Under the pieces are notes generated by a model. It was given only the letters and a program-made list of their open reading frames with translations, was not told the DNA's origin and did no database searches. DNA of 64,000 nucleotides, from positions 620,245-684,244 of the forward strand of contig JACOUT010000002.1 of assembly GCA_016177705.1 (NCBI GenBank). The letters are read 5' to 3'. The stretch is from Deltaproteobacteria bacterium. GTDB taxonomy: Bacteria; Myxococcota; UBA727; VGSZ01. A program made the translations under genes and the position numbers. Of this stretch, positions 48,964-56,544 are shown in pieces. Position 1 is the first letter of the stretch, and each line of letters begins with the position of its first letter.

Positions 48964-50055
48964 GTGCGCGTGCTGGTTGCTCCCTGCAGCTTCAAGGAAA
49001 GCCTGACGGCAAGTGACGCCGCACGCGTGCTCGCGCGCGTGGCGCGGGCGCGCGGGCACACCGTCGACACGGTGGCGATCGCCGACGGCGGCGAGGGCAC
49101 GCTCGACGCGCTGCGCGAGCCCTTTGGCCTGACGCTGCGCACCGTGCAGGTGACGGGCGCGCTCGGCGCGCCGGTGCGCGCGCGCCTCGGCGTGAGCCGC
49201 GCCGCGGTGGTCATCGAAGCCGCCGAGGTGGTCGGGCTCGCGCGCACCACGCGCGCGCGGCGCGATCCGATGCGCGCGACCACCGTCGGCGTGGGGCAGC
49301 TCGTGCGCCGCGCGCTCGAGCTCGGCGCCCCCGACGTGATGGTCGCGCTCGGCGGCACCGCCACCGTCGACGGCGGCGCCGGCCTGCTGCACGCGCTCGG
49401 CGTGCGCTTTCTCGACGAGCGCGGACGCGAGCTGGCGCCGACCCCGAGGGCGCTCACCAGGCTGGCGAAGGTCGATCGGTCCGGCCTCGACCCCCGCCTG
49501 GCGACAACGCCGTTGACCGCGCTCACCGACGTGCGGGTGCCCCTGCTCGGCCCCCACGGTGCCCGGCAGTTCATGGCGCAGAAGGGCGCGCGGCAAAGCG
49601 AGCTGGCGACGCTCGAGGGCGTGCTGCGCCGCCTCTACTCGGCAGACCTCGCGCGCACCCCCGGCGCTGGCGCCGCCGGCGGCCTCGGCGCCGCGCTCGT
49701 CTCCATCGGCGCCCGCGTGGTGCAGGGCATCGACGTGGTGCTCGACGCCCACGACGTCGAAGAGCGCGCCGCGCGCGCCGACGTGGTCGTGACCGGCGAG
49801 GGCCGGCTCGACCAGCAGACGCTCGAGGGCAAGGCGCTGGCCGCGCTCGCGCGCCTGTGCCGCAAGACCCGCACGCCGCTGGTGGCGTTGTGCGGCAGCG
49901 TCGAGCTGCCGCACAAGGCCCTGGAACGCGCCGGCGTCATCGCGCTGCCGATCGTGCCGGGCCCCTGCCCCGTCGACGACGCGCTCGCCGCCGCGCGCAC
50001 CAACCTGGCGCGCGCCGCCCACGCCGCGCTCGCGCTGCTCGAAGCCGGCCGCTGA
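48964..50055 (+). CDS. Glycerate 2-kinase (GarK/GlxK family)
   Basis: A 363-residue glycerate kinase forming 2-phosphoglycerate (2-type family). Hallmarks: VLVAPCSFKESLTASDAA at the N-terminus (family VLAPDSFKGSLSA), ADGGEGTLDAL, GLGGTATVDGGAGLLHALG-type block seen as ALGGTATVDGGAGLL, and GEGRLDQQTLEGKALAALA. Length is standard. Start is GTG 48964 (VRVLVAP), with no convincing ribosome binding site. The GntR-type regulator follows 67 bp downstream and could control it. With pfkA, gap and pgk in the window, lower glycolysis entry from glycerate is represented. Confidence 0.92.
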   Translation: MRVLVAPCSFKESLTASDAARVLARVARARGHTVDTVAIADGGEGTLDALREPFGLTLRTVQVTGALGAPVRARLGVSRAAVVIEAAEVVGLARTTRARRDPMRATTVGVGQLVRRALELGAPDVMVALGGTATVDGGAGLLHALGVRFLDERGRELAPTPRALTRLAKVDRSGLDPRLATTPLTALTDVRVPLLGPHGARQFMAQKGARQSELATLEGVLRRLYSADLARTPGAGAAGGLGAALVSIGARVVQGIDVVLDAHDVEERAARADVVVTGEGRLDQQTLEGKALAALARLCRKTRTPLVALCGSVELPHKALERAGVIALPIVPGPCPVDDALAAARTNLARAAHAALALLEAGR

Positions 50056-50106
50056 CCACGCCTCCTCCCCACGCGCTGCACACTTGCGTCGGTCGTGCGC
50101 CTTGGG

Positions 50107-50112
50107 TAAAGT
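50107..50112 (+). promoter_or_regulatory. TAAAGT -10-like box, 10 nt before the GntR regulator
   Basis: TAAAGT is followed by 10 nt (containing GGTACC) and GTG 50123. It supports that start and a leaderless message. The GGTACC palindrome could be an operator, but six bases prove nothing. Confidence 0.4.
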
Positions 50113-50122
50113 GGTACCTCCA

Positions 50123-50869
50123 GTGACCCACCCCTCCACTGACCCACCTGAGTCCGCCTTCAGCCCAGTCGAGCAGGCGCGCTCGTCGCAGCGCATCGCC
50201 GACGTCATCCGGCGCACCATCCTCGACGGGCGCTTCCGCCCCGGCGAGCAGTTGCCGCCCGAGCGCACCCTGGCCGAGCGCTTCGGCGTCACGCGCAACA
50301 CCGTGCGCGAGGCGCTGCGCAACCTCGAGCAGCTCCGCCTGGTCGCCATCCGCCACGGCTCGGGCGTCACCGTGCAGGACTACCTGGCCACCGCGGGCAT
50401 CGAGCTGGTGTCGGCGCTGCTCTTGCCCGAGCAAGGCGCGACGGCCGAGCTGTTCGACGATCTGCTCGAGGCCCGACGCGTGGTCGGCCAGGCGATGTGC
50501 CTGCACGCGATCGACCTGCTGCGCCGCGGCAGCCACCCCGCGCTCGCCGGCGCGGTCGCCGCCTTCACCGCCGAGGCCGCGCGTGACCGCCCCGACGTCC
50601 CCCGCCTGCTGTCGCTCGACTTCGACGTGCAGAACCAGTTGATCCGCGCCGCCGGCAACCGCGTGTTCGTGCTGCTGCACAACTCGCTGCGGCACGTCTA
50701 CGAACGGGCGGCGGCGCGCTTCACGCCCTTGATGAGCGAGCCGCGCGCCGTCGCTGCCGGCTACCAGGAGCTGCTGACCGCGCTGCAGCGCGGCGATCGC
50801 GAGGCGGCGCGCGCCGCCATCATGCTCGTCTACGACAAGACCAGCCCAAAACGGAGGACGCGCCGATGA
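50123..50869 (+). CDS. GntR/FadR-type transcriptional regulator
   Basis: A 248-residue regulator. The winged helix (about 18-85) reads SQRIADVIRRTILDGRFRPG, PPERTLAERFGVTRNTVREALRNLE and HGSGVTV, a clear GntR motif. The rest is an all-helical FCD/FadR-like effector domain (ELFDDLLEARRVVGQAMC, ALQRGDREAARAAIMLVYD), with LSLDFDVQNQLIRAAGN resembling the FCD metal/ligand region although the typical His triad is not obvious. Its last codons overlap the radical SAM start (ATGA), so regulator and enzyme are made together. Ligand probably a carboxylate, by family analogy only. Confidence 0.9.
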   Translation: MTHPSTDPPESAFSPVEQARSSQRIADVIRRTILDGRFRPGEQLPPERTLAERFGVTRNTVREALRNLEQLRLVAIRHGSGVTVQDYLATAGIELVSALLLPEQGATAELFDDLLEARRVVGQAMCLHAIDLLRRGSHPALAGAVAAFTAEAARDRPDVPRLLSLDFDVQNQLIRAAGNRVFVLLHNSLRHVYERAAARFTPLMSEPRAVAAGYQELLTALQRGDREAARAAIMLVYDKTSPKRRTRR

Positions 50870-51939
50870 TCGATCCACGCTTCGCGCTCAAGGCCGCACT
50901 CGGCGCCCTCGACGTCGCGCGCACCATGGTGCTGCGCAAAGACGATCGGCCGTTCATCCTCAACCACCTGGTGACCGTGCGCTGCAACCTGGCGTGCCCG
51001 CACTGCTACGTCAGCGGCCCCGAGCAGGTCGAGTTCAACAAGGTGCGCTTCCCGCGCAAGTCGGAGATGAATACCGAGGAGATGTGCGCCTTCTACCGCC
51101 AGCTCGTCGCAGCCGGCTTCAAGATCGCCATCGTGCTCGGCGGCGAGCCGCTGTTGCGCGACGACCTCGGGCGCCTGCTCGAGGTGCTGCGCGACCACCT
51201 GTACATCACGGTGTTCAGCAACGGGTATCTGCTCGAGGAGCGCGTCGAGCTGGTCCAGCACGCCACCAACCTGTTCGTCTCGCTCGACGCACCCGACGAG
51301 CAGCACGACGTACTGCGCGCCCGGCCGGGCACCTTCCGCCGCGCGCTCGCTGGCATCGAGGCGGTGCGCAGCAGGCACCCCAAGGTCAAGGTCGCGGTCA
51401 ACATGACGGTGACGACGGCCAACGTGCAGCGCGTGCCCGAGATGATCGCCTTCGCCAAGCGACTCGGCGTTCCCGTGGCGTTCCAGCCGCCCACCTACGA
51501 CGGGCAGTTCACGCTCGATGATCGCCCGCACCAGGTGAGCGCGCAGAACGTGCCCGGCGCCGCCGACGTCGCCGAGGCGTTTCGCGCCATCCGCGCGGCC
51601 GCCGACGGCGGCGAGCGCATCATCGGCAGCCGCGCGTTCTTCGATCTGGTCATCGAGAACCGGCCCGCCTACCCGTGCTTCTACCCGAGCTACGTGCTCG
51701 GACCGGTGATGCCGAACGGCGACGTGGTCGGCTGCATCTCCGGCGGCGTCATCGGCAACGTGCGCACCACGCCGGTGCCCGCGCTGGTGAAAACCGTGGC
51801 GTGGCAGGCGAACGCCGCGGCCGGGCCGTCCTGCGCCAAGGGGTGCCGCGACTGGGGCATCCACGATCTGTCGGCGGCGCGCTCGCGGCGCTTCCGGCTC
51901 GACGACGCCAAGCGCTACGCCGCGGCGTTCGTCGGCTGA
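50866..51939 (+). CDS. Radical SAM protein with SPASM-like C-terminal cysteines
   Basis: A 357-residue radical SAM enzyme. The 4Fe-4S motif CNLACPHC is at residues 40-47, after PFILNHLVTVR; IVLGGEPLLRDD is the GGE SAM-contact motif, and VNMTVTTANV is a barrel strand. Additional Cys near the end (YPCFYPS, DVVGCISGG, GPSCAKGCRDWG) look like ligands for a second cluster, as in SPASM or twitch proteins that modify peptides or proteins. No precursor peptide gene is obvious nearby. It is coupled by ATGA to the GntR regulator. Target unknown. Confidence 0.9.
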   Translation: MIDPRFALKAALGALDVARTMVLRKDDRPFILNHLVTVRCNLACPHCYVSGPEQVEFNKVRFPRKSEMNTEEMCAFYRQLVAAGFKIAIVLGGEPLLRDDLGRLLEVLRDHLYITVFSNGYLLEERVELVQHATNLFVSLDAPDEQHDVLRARPGTFRRALAGIEAVRSRHPKVKVAVNMTVTTANVQRVPEMIAFAKRLGVPVAFQPPTYDGQFTLDDRPHQVSAQNVPGAADVAEAFRAIRAAADGGERIIGSRAFFDLVIENRPAYPCFYPSYVLGPVMPNGDVVGCISGGVIGNVRTTPVPALVKTVAWQANAAAGPSCAKGCRDWGIHDLSAARSRRFRLDDAKRYAAAFVG

Positions 51940-51961
51940 GCGGCGGCGCGCACGCGGGTGC

Positions 51962-51967
51962 TATCCT
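51962..51967 (+). promoter_or_regulatory. TATCCT -10-like box, 7 nt before the lectin-like gene
   Basis: TGCTATCCT is followed by 7 nt and GTG 51975 with no ribosome binding site; a clear TANNNT example. Confidence 0.48.
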
Positions 51968-51974
51968 CGTCGGC

Positions 51975-53204
51975 GTGACCCCGACACGCGCCGCCTTGGC
52001 GCTCGCGCTGTGTGTGCTGGCCTCCTGCGGGACCTGCGCCGCGCCTTCGGAGAACTGCAACTCCGACGCCGATTGCCGCGACGACGAGGTCTGCCGCGGC
52101 GGCGCCTGTGCCTTCGTCGTCGCCGAGGGCGAGGGTGAGGGTGAGGGTGAGGGTGAAGGGGAAGGGGAAGGAGAGGGTGAGGGTGAAGGGGAAGGCGAGG
52201 GTGAAGGTGAAGGTGAAGGTGAAGGAGAGGGCGAGGGTGAAGGAGAAGGCGAGGGTGAAGGTGAAGGTGAGGGCGAGGGAGAGGGCGAGGGTGAAGGCGA
52301 AGGTGAGGGCGAGGGAGAGGGCGAGGGGGAGCCAGCGCCGGCGACCTATGAGCACTGGGGCCTGAACGAGCCGAACGACTACGCGGACTCGGAGGACTGC
52401 GCCACCATCGTGCTGCCCCCAACCCTGAACAACAACGTGCGCGGCGACTGGAACGACGAGCCCTGCACCGACCTGAATCGCTTCGTGTGCGAAGTGCCGA
52501 CACCGCCCGGCGTGGGCGCCTGCACCACCGTCGACCTCGGTAACCAGTTGCTGGTCATCTGCAACAGCGCCGTGCCGTACGCGGAAGCAGAGCAGACCTG
52601 CGCCGACATGGGCGGCGCGCTGCCGCGCATCGACGACCAGGGCGAGCACAACGCGCTCTTGGACGCGCTGCTCGACGTGCTGCCCGGCGCCGCCGAGCAG
52701 GTCTGGATCGGTGGCAACGATCGCGACGCCGAAGGCATCTTCCGGTGGCCCGACGGCGCGCAGATACCGACGCCCTACTCCAACTGGGGTACCGCGCAGC
52801 CAAACGACCAGGGCGGTGAGGACTGCACGAGCTTCGTCCTGGTGGCGACGAGCGGCGTGAACCCAGGAAAGTGGGCGGACCGCGCGTGCGAGACGGAGCC
52901 GAAGCCCTACCTGTGCGACGTCGCTGCGACCGGCCCACCGACCGAAGCGGACTGCACCGACGTAACGGTGTTCGGCGAGCGTCGCCTGGTGTGCACCACG
53001 CTGCGCGCCTTCTCGGACGCCGAGGCGAGCTGCGCCGCGCAGGGTGGGTCGCTCACGCGTGTCGACTCCGAGGCCGAGAACGCCGCGCTGCTGAGCGCGC
53101 TCACCGGCCTGGCGGCCATCTCGGTGTGGATCGGCGGCACCGACCGCGCCGTCGAGGGCACCTGGCGCTGGCCCGACGACACCGTGTTCGAGGTGGTGCC
53201 GTAG
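51975..53204 (+). CDS. Lipoprotein with Gly-Glu repeat stalk and C-type-lectin-like domains, two of them incomplete
   Basis: A 409-residue lipoprotein (signal ending VLASC). A short Cys-rich module (NCNSDADCRDDEVCRGGACAF) is followed by a 69-residue run of alternating Glu and Gly (51-119). Next is only the back half of a C-type-lectin-like domain (HWGLNEPNDY...DWNDEPC...RFVCE), then one full domain (AEAEQTCADMGGALPRI, VWIGGNDRDAEGIFRWPDG, WADRACETEPKPYLCD), then the front half of a third, ending by stop after FRWP-like WRWPDDTVFEVVP. The layout suggests the repeat replaced half a domain and the C-terminus was truncated. A surface binding role is likely. Confidence 0.85.
   Translation: MTPTRAALALALCVLASCGTCAAPSENCNSDADCRDDEVCRGGACAFVVAEGEGEGEGEGEGEGEGEGEGEGEGEGEGEGEGEGEGEGEGEGEGEGEGEGEGEGEGEGEGEGEGEGEGEPAPATYEHWGLNEPNDYADSEDCATIVLPPTLNNNVRGDWNDEPCTDLNRFVCEVPTPPGVGACTTVDLGNQLLVICNSAVPYAEAEQTCADMGGALPRIDDQGEHNALLDALLDVLPGAAEQVWIGGNDRDAEGIFRWPDGAQIPTPYSNWGTAQPNDQGGEDCTSFVLVATSGVNPGKWADRACETEPKPYLCDVAATGPPTEADCTDVTVFGERRLVCTTLRAFSDAEASCAAQGGSLTRVDSEAENAALLSALTGLAAISVWIGGTDRAVEGTWRWPDDTVFEVVP
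52125..52331 (+). repeat. Hexanucleotide GAGGGN tandem repeat (34.5 units)
   Basis: A 207-bp run of GAG plus GGN codons codes for (Glu-Gly)34-Glu. The third position of Gly varies (T, C, A, G), so units are not identical. A 6-bp unit keeps the frame, and slippage would change stalk length without breaking the gene. Confidence 0.95.
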
Positions 53205-53274
53205 CGCCCGTGCGGGACTCCGCCGGTAGACCGCGGCGCGCGCATGGCCGTTCGACGCGGAGAGGAGGCCAAAC

Positions 53275-54303
53275 ATGACGCCGTCCGGCACCACGCTGCG
53301 CCGCGCCGTGTCCTTCGCCGCAGCCTGCGGCAGTGCCGTCGGCTGCGCGCTGGCCCTCGGAGTGTTCATGCTGCGCGCGTCGCCCGACCGCCACGTCGAG
53401 CTGTCGGGTCTGGTGTTCGCCACGGTGCTGGCGATGCTGCTCGGCGTCGCGCTCGCGCTGGTCTTCTCGCCCCGTCACCACGGCGCGCGTGTGTTGCTCG
53501 ACGTCGCGGTGGCGGCCGGGCTGTGGCTCGCCTTGTCGGCGGCCACGTGGGCGCTGCTGCTACCCATGCTCGACAACGTCGTCGGGGTCGGGCTGCTGTT
53601 CATCCTGCCGGAGCTGGTGGCCGCCTGGACGCTGCTCGGCGCGGGGCTGGTCGGGCTGGTGTGCGTCCCCTGGGTGCGGCGTGAGGCGAAGCGCCCGGCC
53701 GGCGTCGGCTTCCTGCTGGCCCGAACCGGGCTCGCGGTCGCGCTGTTCGCGGCAGCGCTGGCGCTGCCGCGCCTGGCTTGGCTCGCTGGCGGCGCGGAGG
53801 CGAGCGCCAACGCGCAGTCCGCGGCAGACCAAGGCGCGGGCGGCCAGAGCGCAGGGAGCCAGGGTGCAGCGACGCGCCCGAGTGCCGGTGGCCAAAACGT
53901 CGAGGTGCGCGCACACCTGAGCTACGCGCCGACCGGGGTCAACCAGACCATCGCGTCCCGGCCGCTCGACGAGGGTCAGGCGCAGTTCCCCTGGGTCTTT
54001 CGCATCGACGAGCAAGGGCGGCTCGCCGTCGGCGTCAACCTGGTCGGCACCGACTTGAGCTGGTGCACGGTGGGCCAGGCAGTGGCGCCGGGCGAACACG
54101 ACGTTGGGTTCTTTCTTGAGCACGACCACCTGCGCATCCTGCTCGACGGCCACGAGGTCGCGCGCTGCTCCGTTGTCGGCGCGCTCGCCACCAGCGGCGA
54201 GGTCGTGTGGGGGCGCGTGCGCCACTACCGCACGCCGGACGACGCCCAGGCCTTCGCCGGCGCGCTGACCTCGACCTTCGCGCGCGAGACGCCGAGGCGC
54301 TGA
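53275..54303 (+). CDS. Integral membrane protein with soluble C-terminal domain, unknown function
   Basis: A 342-residue protein with AGGAGG 6 nt before the ATG. About five hydrophobic segments occupy residues 8-185 (LVFATVLAMLLGVALALVF, LLDVAVAAGLWLALSAATWALLLPML, LLFILPELVAAWTLLGAGLVGLVCVPW). A Gln/Ala/Ser/Gly-rich linker (about 180-205) precedes a beta-rich domain of about 130 residues (HLSYAPTGVNQTIASRPLDEG, EHDVGFFLEHDHLRILLDGHEV). No family recognised. It ends 7 bp before the convergent sigma-like fragment. Confidence 0.78.
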   Translation: MTPSGTTLRRAVSFAAACGSAVGCALALGVFMLRASPDRHVELSGLVFATVLAMLLGVALALVFSPRHHGARVLLDVAVAAGLWLALSAATWALLLPMLDNVVGVGLLFILPELVAAWTLLGAGLVGLVCVPWVRREAKRPAGVGFLLARTGLAVALFAAALALPRLAWLAGGAEASANAQSAADQGAGGQSAGSQGAATRPSAGGQNVEVRAHLSYAPTGVNQTIASRPLDEGQAQFPWVFRIDEQGRLAVGVNLVGTDLSWCTVGQAVAPGEHDVGFFLEHDHLRILLDGHEVARCSVVGALATSGEVVWGRVRHYRTPDDAQAFAGALTSTFARETPRR

Positions 54304-54310
54304 CCGGGCC

Positions 54311-54631
54311 TCACCTGCCGGCCAAGGCCCACGCGCCGCCGCCGGCGAGGCGCCAACGTCGGCGCGCCTCCCCCTGCCGACGGCGGCGCGCAGCGCGACA
54401 CGCCAAGTTGCAGGCCCACGCGTGGTAGCTGCACGCCCTGCCGAAGCTGGCCAGCAGCTCGCGGACGTCCTCACGAAAGAGCGCGAACGCCTGGTCCGCG
54501 TCGTCCGGATCGTCGAGCACGCGCAACAGGTAGCCGAGCATCTCCCCCCCATAGCCGCCGAGCAGCGCGTTCACCGCCGCGTCGGCGTTCATCGTCGTCA
54601 AGCGACGCTCGAGCTCCGGATTGCACGGCAT
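54311..54631 (-). pseudogene. RNA polymerase ECF sigma factor region-2 remnant
   Basis: A 106-residue open frame whose middle resembles sigma region 2: LLGGYGGEMLGYLLRVLDDPDDADQAFALFREDVRELLASF, then SYHAWACNLACRAARRRR, comparable to the ...DAEDLVQETFLR... and ...WLYRIARNLARDRLRR of ECF sigmas. Region 4 is absent and the chain ends in an Arg/Gly-rich tail, so it is likely a truncated gene. GAGGGTGG precedes ATG 54631. It follows a weak 105-codon frame that is itself coupled to a glycine-zipper gene. The match is by eye and moderate; a short stand-alone protein is the alternative. Confidence 0.5.
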
Positions 54632-54640
54632 GGCCACCCT

Positions 54641-54958
54641 CTACCCACGTCGGCCGACCTCGTGTCTGCCGTCACGCGTTGGTGAGCAAGCATCATTCCA
54701 ACCGGTTGGCGGCGTCCGCGCGCGGTTGAGCGCGAGCGGCACACCGCCCGCGTGTGGCGGGCCGGCGGAGTGTGTGGAGCGCCCCGCCGCGTGCCTGCTG
54801 CTCGTCGCTGCCCACACCCGCGACGGCGCGCGCCGCGAGGATGCCGAAGGCGCTGCTCCAGCGATCAAGCCCGCGACGACGAGCACCACGGCAGGCACCA
54901 AACAGGAACGACCAGCACGCGCCAGAGGCTTGTCTCCGTGCCTCGAGCCCGTCCTCAC
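54641..54958 (-). CDS. Doubtful 105-residue frame with one hydrophobic segment
   Basis: This frame begins at GTG overlapping the stop of the glycine-zipper gene (GTGA) and ends 9 bp before the sigma-like fragment. It has one hydrophobic stretch (CLVPAVVLVVAGLIAGAA) and an unstructured Ser/Arg/Ala-rich remainder that looks like untranslated high-GC sequence. Coupling favours it, composition does not. If it is not real, 54632-54954 is a 320-bp intergenic stretch in which I see nothing else. Confidence 0.25.
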   Translation of the reverse strand: MRTGSRHGDKPLARAGRSCLVPAVVLVVAGLIAGAAPSASSRRAPSRVWAATSSRHAAGRSTHSAGPPHAGGVPLALNRARTPPTGWNDACSPTRDGRHEVGRRG

Positions 54959-55635
54959 TTGACGCTCGCGGCCGCGAAACCGGCGGCAGCGCCGCCCGTC
55001 GAAGCGCCGACGATGGCGCCGACGCCGGCCCCGAGAACGCCACTTCCACCAACGATCGCCATGGCAAACAGCGGATCCGCGTTGCTGTACTGCGTCTTGG
55101 CCATGACGACGCCGACGACCACGCCGACGACCGCGCCTGCCACCGCGCCGAGCGGCGTGGCCACGGCGGCGACCACGCCTCCGATGGCTGCGTTCGGCAT
55201 GTCGGTGACGAGCGCGAGGGCCCCGAAGGCGCCGAGGCCGGCGCCGAGCACCGGCAGGCCGAGGACCAGGATCGGCGACGCGATCTCGGCAAACGCAGAA
55301 CCAGCGGCCCCGCTGCCGCCTGCGGACCCGTCAGCGACCAGCAGGGATGCGCCGTAGGCCGCGCCCACCCCGGCCACGCCGCCTGCGACCACGCCGACGG
55401 CGGCACCGATGCCGCCGGCAAGGGGCGCGGCGACGCGCAGGTCGGGTGTCTCGGCGCCCAGCACCTCCTCGTCGTCCGGCGACGCCGCCGGCTCGCCGAC
55501 TGCCGCCACCGGGTTCTCCGAGGCGGTGGCGGTCGTCGCGGGGGTCGGCTCCTCGGCGTGCACCGCGGCGGACACCGTGCAGAGTGCGAGCGCGCAGCAG
55601 GCGGTGACGACGAACGGGCGGGTGACGGGGATCAT
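54955..55635 (-). CDS. Glycine-zipper exported membrane protein, paralogue A
   Basis: A 226-residue protein with signal peptide (MIPVTRPFVVTACCALALCTVSAAVHA), an acidic spacer, then about 150 residues of Gly/Ala/Val-rich segments with GxxxG zippers (LAGGIGAAVGVVAGGVAGVGAA, LGAVAGAVVGVVVGVVMA, GVLGAGVGAIVGASTGGAAAGF). It shares the MIPVTR start and module order with the two genes that follow upstream. Glycine-zipper repeats pack membrane helices and occur in pore or channel proteins. Only 30 bp separate it from paralogue B, so both share a message. Confidence 0.8.
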   Translation of the reverse strand: MIPVTRPFVVTACCALALCTVSAAVHAEEPTPATTATASENPVAAVGEPAASPDDEEVLGAETPDLRVAAPLAGGIGAAVGVVAGGVAGVGAAYGASLLVADGSAGGSGAAGSAFAEIASPILVLGLPVLGAGLGAFGALALVTDMPNAAIGGVVAAVATPLGAVAGAVVGVVVGVVMAKTQYSNADPLFAMAIVGGSGVLGAGVGAIVGASTGGAAAGFAAASVK

Positions 55636-55665
55636 GGTGCTGCTCCTTTGCCTAGTGCGCGAGCG

Positions 55666-56343
55666 CTACTCGAGGGCGCCCATGGCGAAGGCCGCGCCCG
55701 CGCCGCCGGTGGCCGCACCGGCGATGGCACCGACACCCGTGCCGACGACGCCGCCGAGCGCGCCGAAGCCGAGCGCGGCCCAGCCGTTGCCCCCGGCGAA
55801 CGCGTAGGCCGCGCCGACGCCGACCGCGACACCGGCGACGCCGCCGGCCACGGCGCCGAGCGGCGTGGTAACCGCAGCGGCCACGCCCCCGAGGGCCGCG
55901 CTCGTAGTGTCGGTGACGAGCGCGAGCGCCGCGAAGGCGCCGAGGCCGGCGCCGAGCACCGGCAGGCCGAGGTACAGAATCGGTGCCACGAGCTGGCCCA
56001 GCGCCGCGAGCGCGGAACCCGCTCCGCTGGTCGGCGCGCCGATCGTCAACATCGAGATGGCGTAGGTCGAGCCGACCCCGACCACGGTGCCCGCGACCAC
56101 GCCGACGCCGGCGCCAATGCCGCCGGCCAGCGGCGCGAAGCTACGCAGGTCCGACGCAGGGGCGCTCGCCTCCACGGCCGGCTCCGGCACGGCGACCGGC
56201 TCAGCGATGGCGTCCAGCGGATCCGCCGCCGCGGCGGGGATGGCCTCGGCCGTGGTCTCGGTCGCTTGCGCCGCGGCGGACGCAACGCAGAGCGCGAGCA
56301 TGCAGGCGGTCGAGGCGACGAGGTGGCGGGTGACGGGGATCAT
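55666..56343 (-). CDS. Glycine-zipper exported membrane protein, paralogue B
   Basis: A 225-residue paralogue with signal MIPVTRHLVASTACMLALCVASAAAQA and the same order of zipper segments (FAPLAGGIGAGVGVVAGTVVGVG, ILYLGLPVLGAGLGAFAALALVTD, GVGAIAGAATGGAGAAF). The phrase LGLPVLGAGLGAFGALALVTD-type is almost shared with paralogue A, pointing to recent duplication. GCAGGAG lies before the ATG. A palindrome-containing region about 121 bp upstream is duplicated before paralogue C. It is the first gene of the B-A pair. Confidence 0.82.
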   Translation of the reverse strand: MIPVTRHLVASTACMLALCVASAAAQATETTAEAIPAAAADPLDAIAEPVAVPEPAVEASAPASDLRSFAPLAGGIGAGVGVVAGTVVGVGSTYAISMLTIGAPTSGAGSALAALGQLVAPILYLGLPVLGAGLGAFAALALVTDTTSAALGGVAAAVTTPLGAVAGGVAGVAVGVGAAYAFAGGNGWAALGFGALGGVVGTGVGAIAGAATGGAGAAFAMGALE

Positions 56344-56463
56344 GGTGCTGCTCCTGCGCCTCGTGTGGCGTGACTGTGGTTGTGCAGCCCACGTGCCACG
56401 AGGTGCTGTCGGCCTCGGAGTGCCGAGCTGGGGTGGCGCGCGTGTGGCCGCGCCGAAGACGGC

Positions 56464-56487
56464 GTGAGCGCGGCCACGTGGCCACAC
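56464..56487. promoter_or_regulatory. Duplicated upstream box with GGCCACGTGGCC palindrome (paralogue B)
   Basis: A 24-bp block centred on the 12-bp palindrome GGCCACGTGGCC (56472-56483) lies 121 bp before the start of paralogue B. An identical block lies 122 bp before paralogue C. It may be an operator or simply part of the duplicated unit. Confidence 0.55.
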
Positions 56488-56544
56488 CAAGCGGACGCGC
56501 CCAGCGTGTGGCCCGCGGGTCGATCGTGTGCTCATGCTGCAGCG

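Noticed and set aside
50113..50122. GGTACC palindrome as GntR operator
   Set aside because: Six bases with no second copy near the glycerate kinase or the radical SAM gene are not enough.
51675..51974. Upstream extension of the lectin-like gene
   Set aside because: It overlaps the radical SAM gene; GTG 51975 gives a clean lipoprotein signal and a TATCCT box 7 nt upstream.
52125..52331. Possible CRISPR-like array
   Set aside because: It is a 6-bp in-frame coding repeat without spacers.
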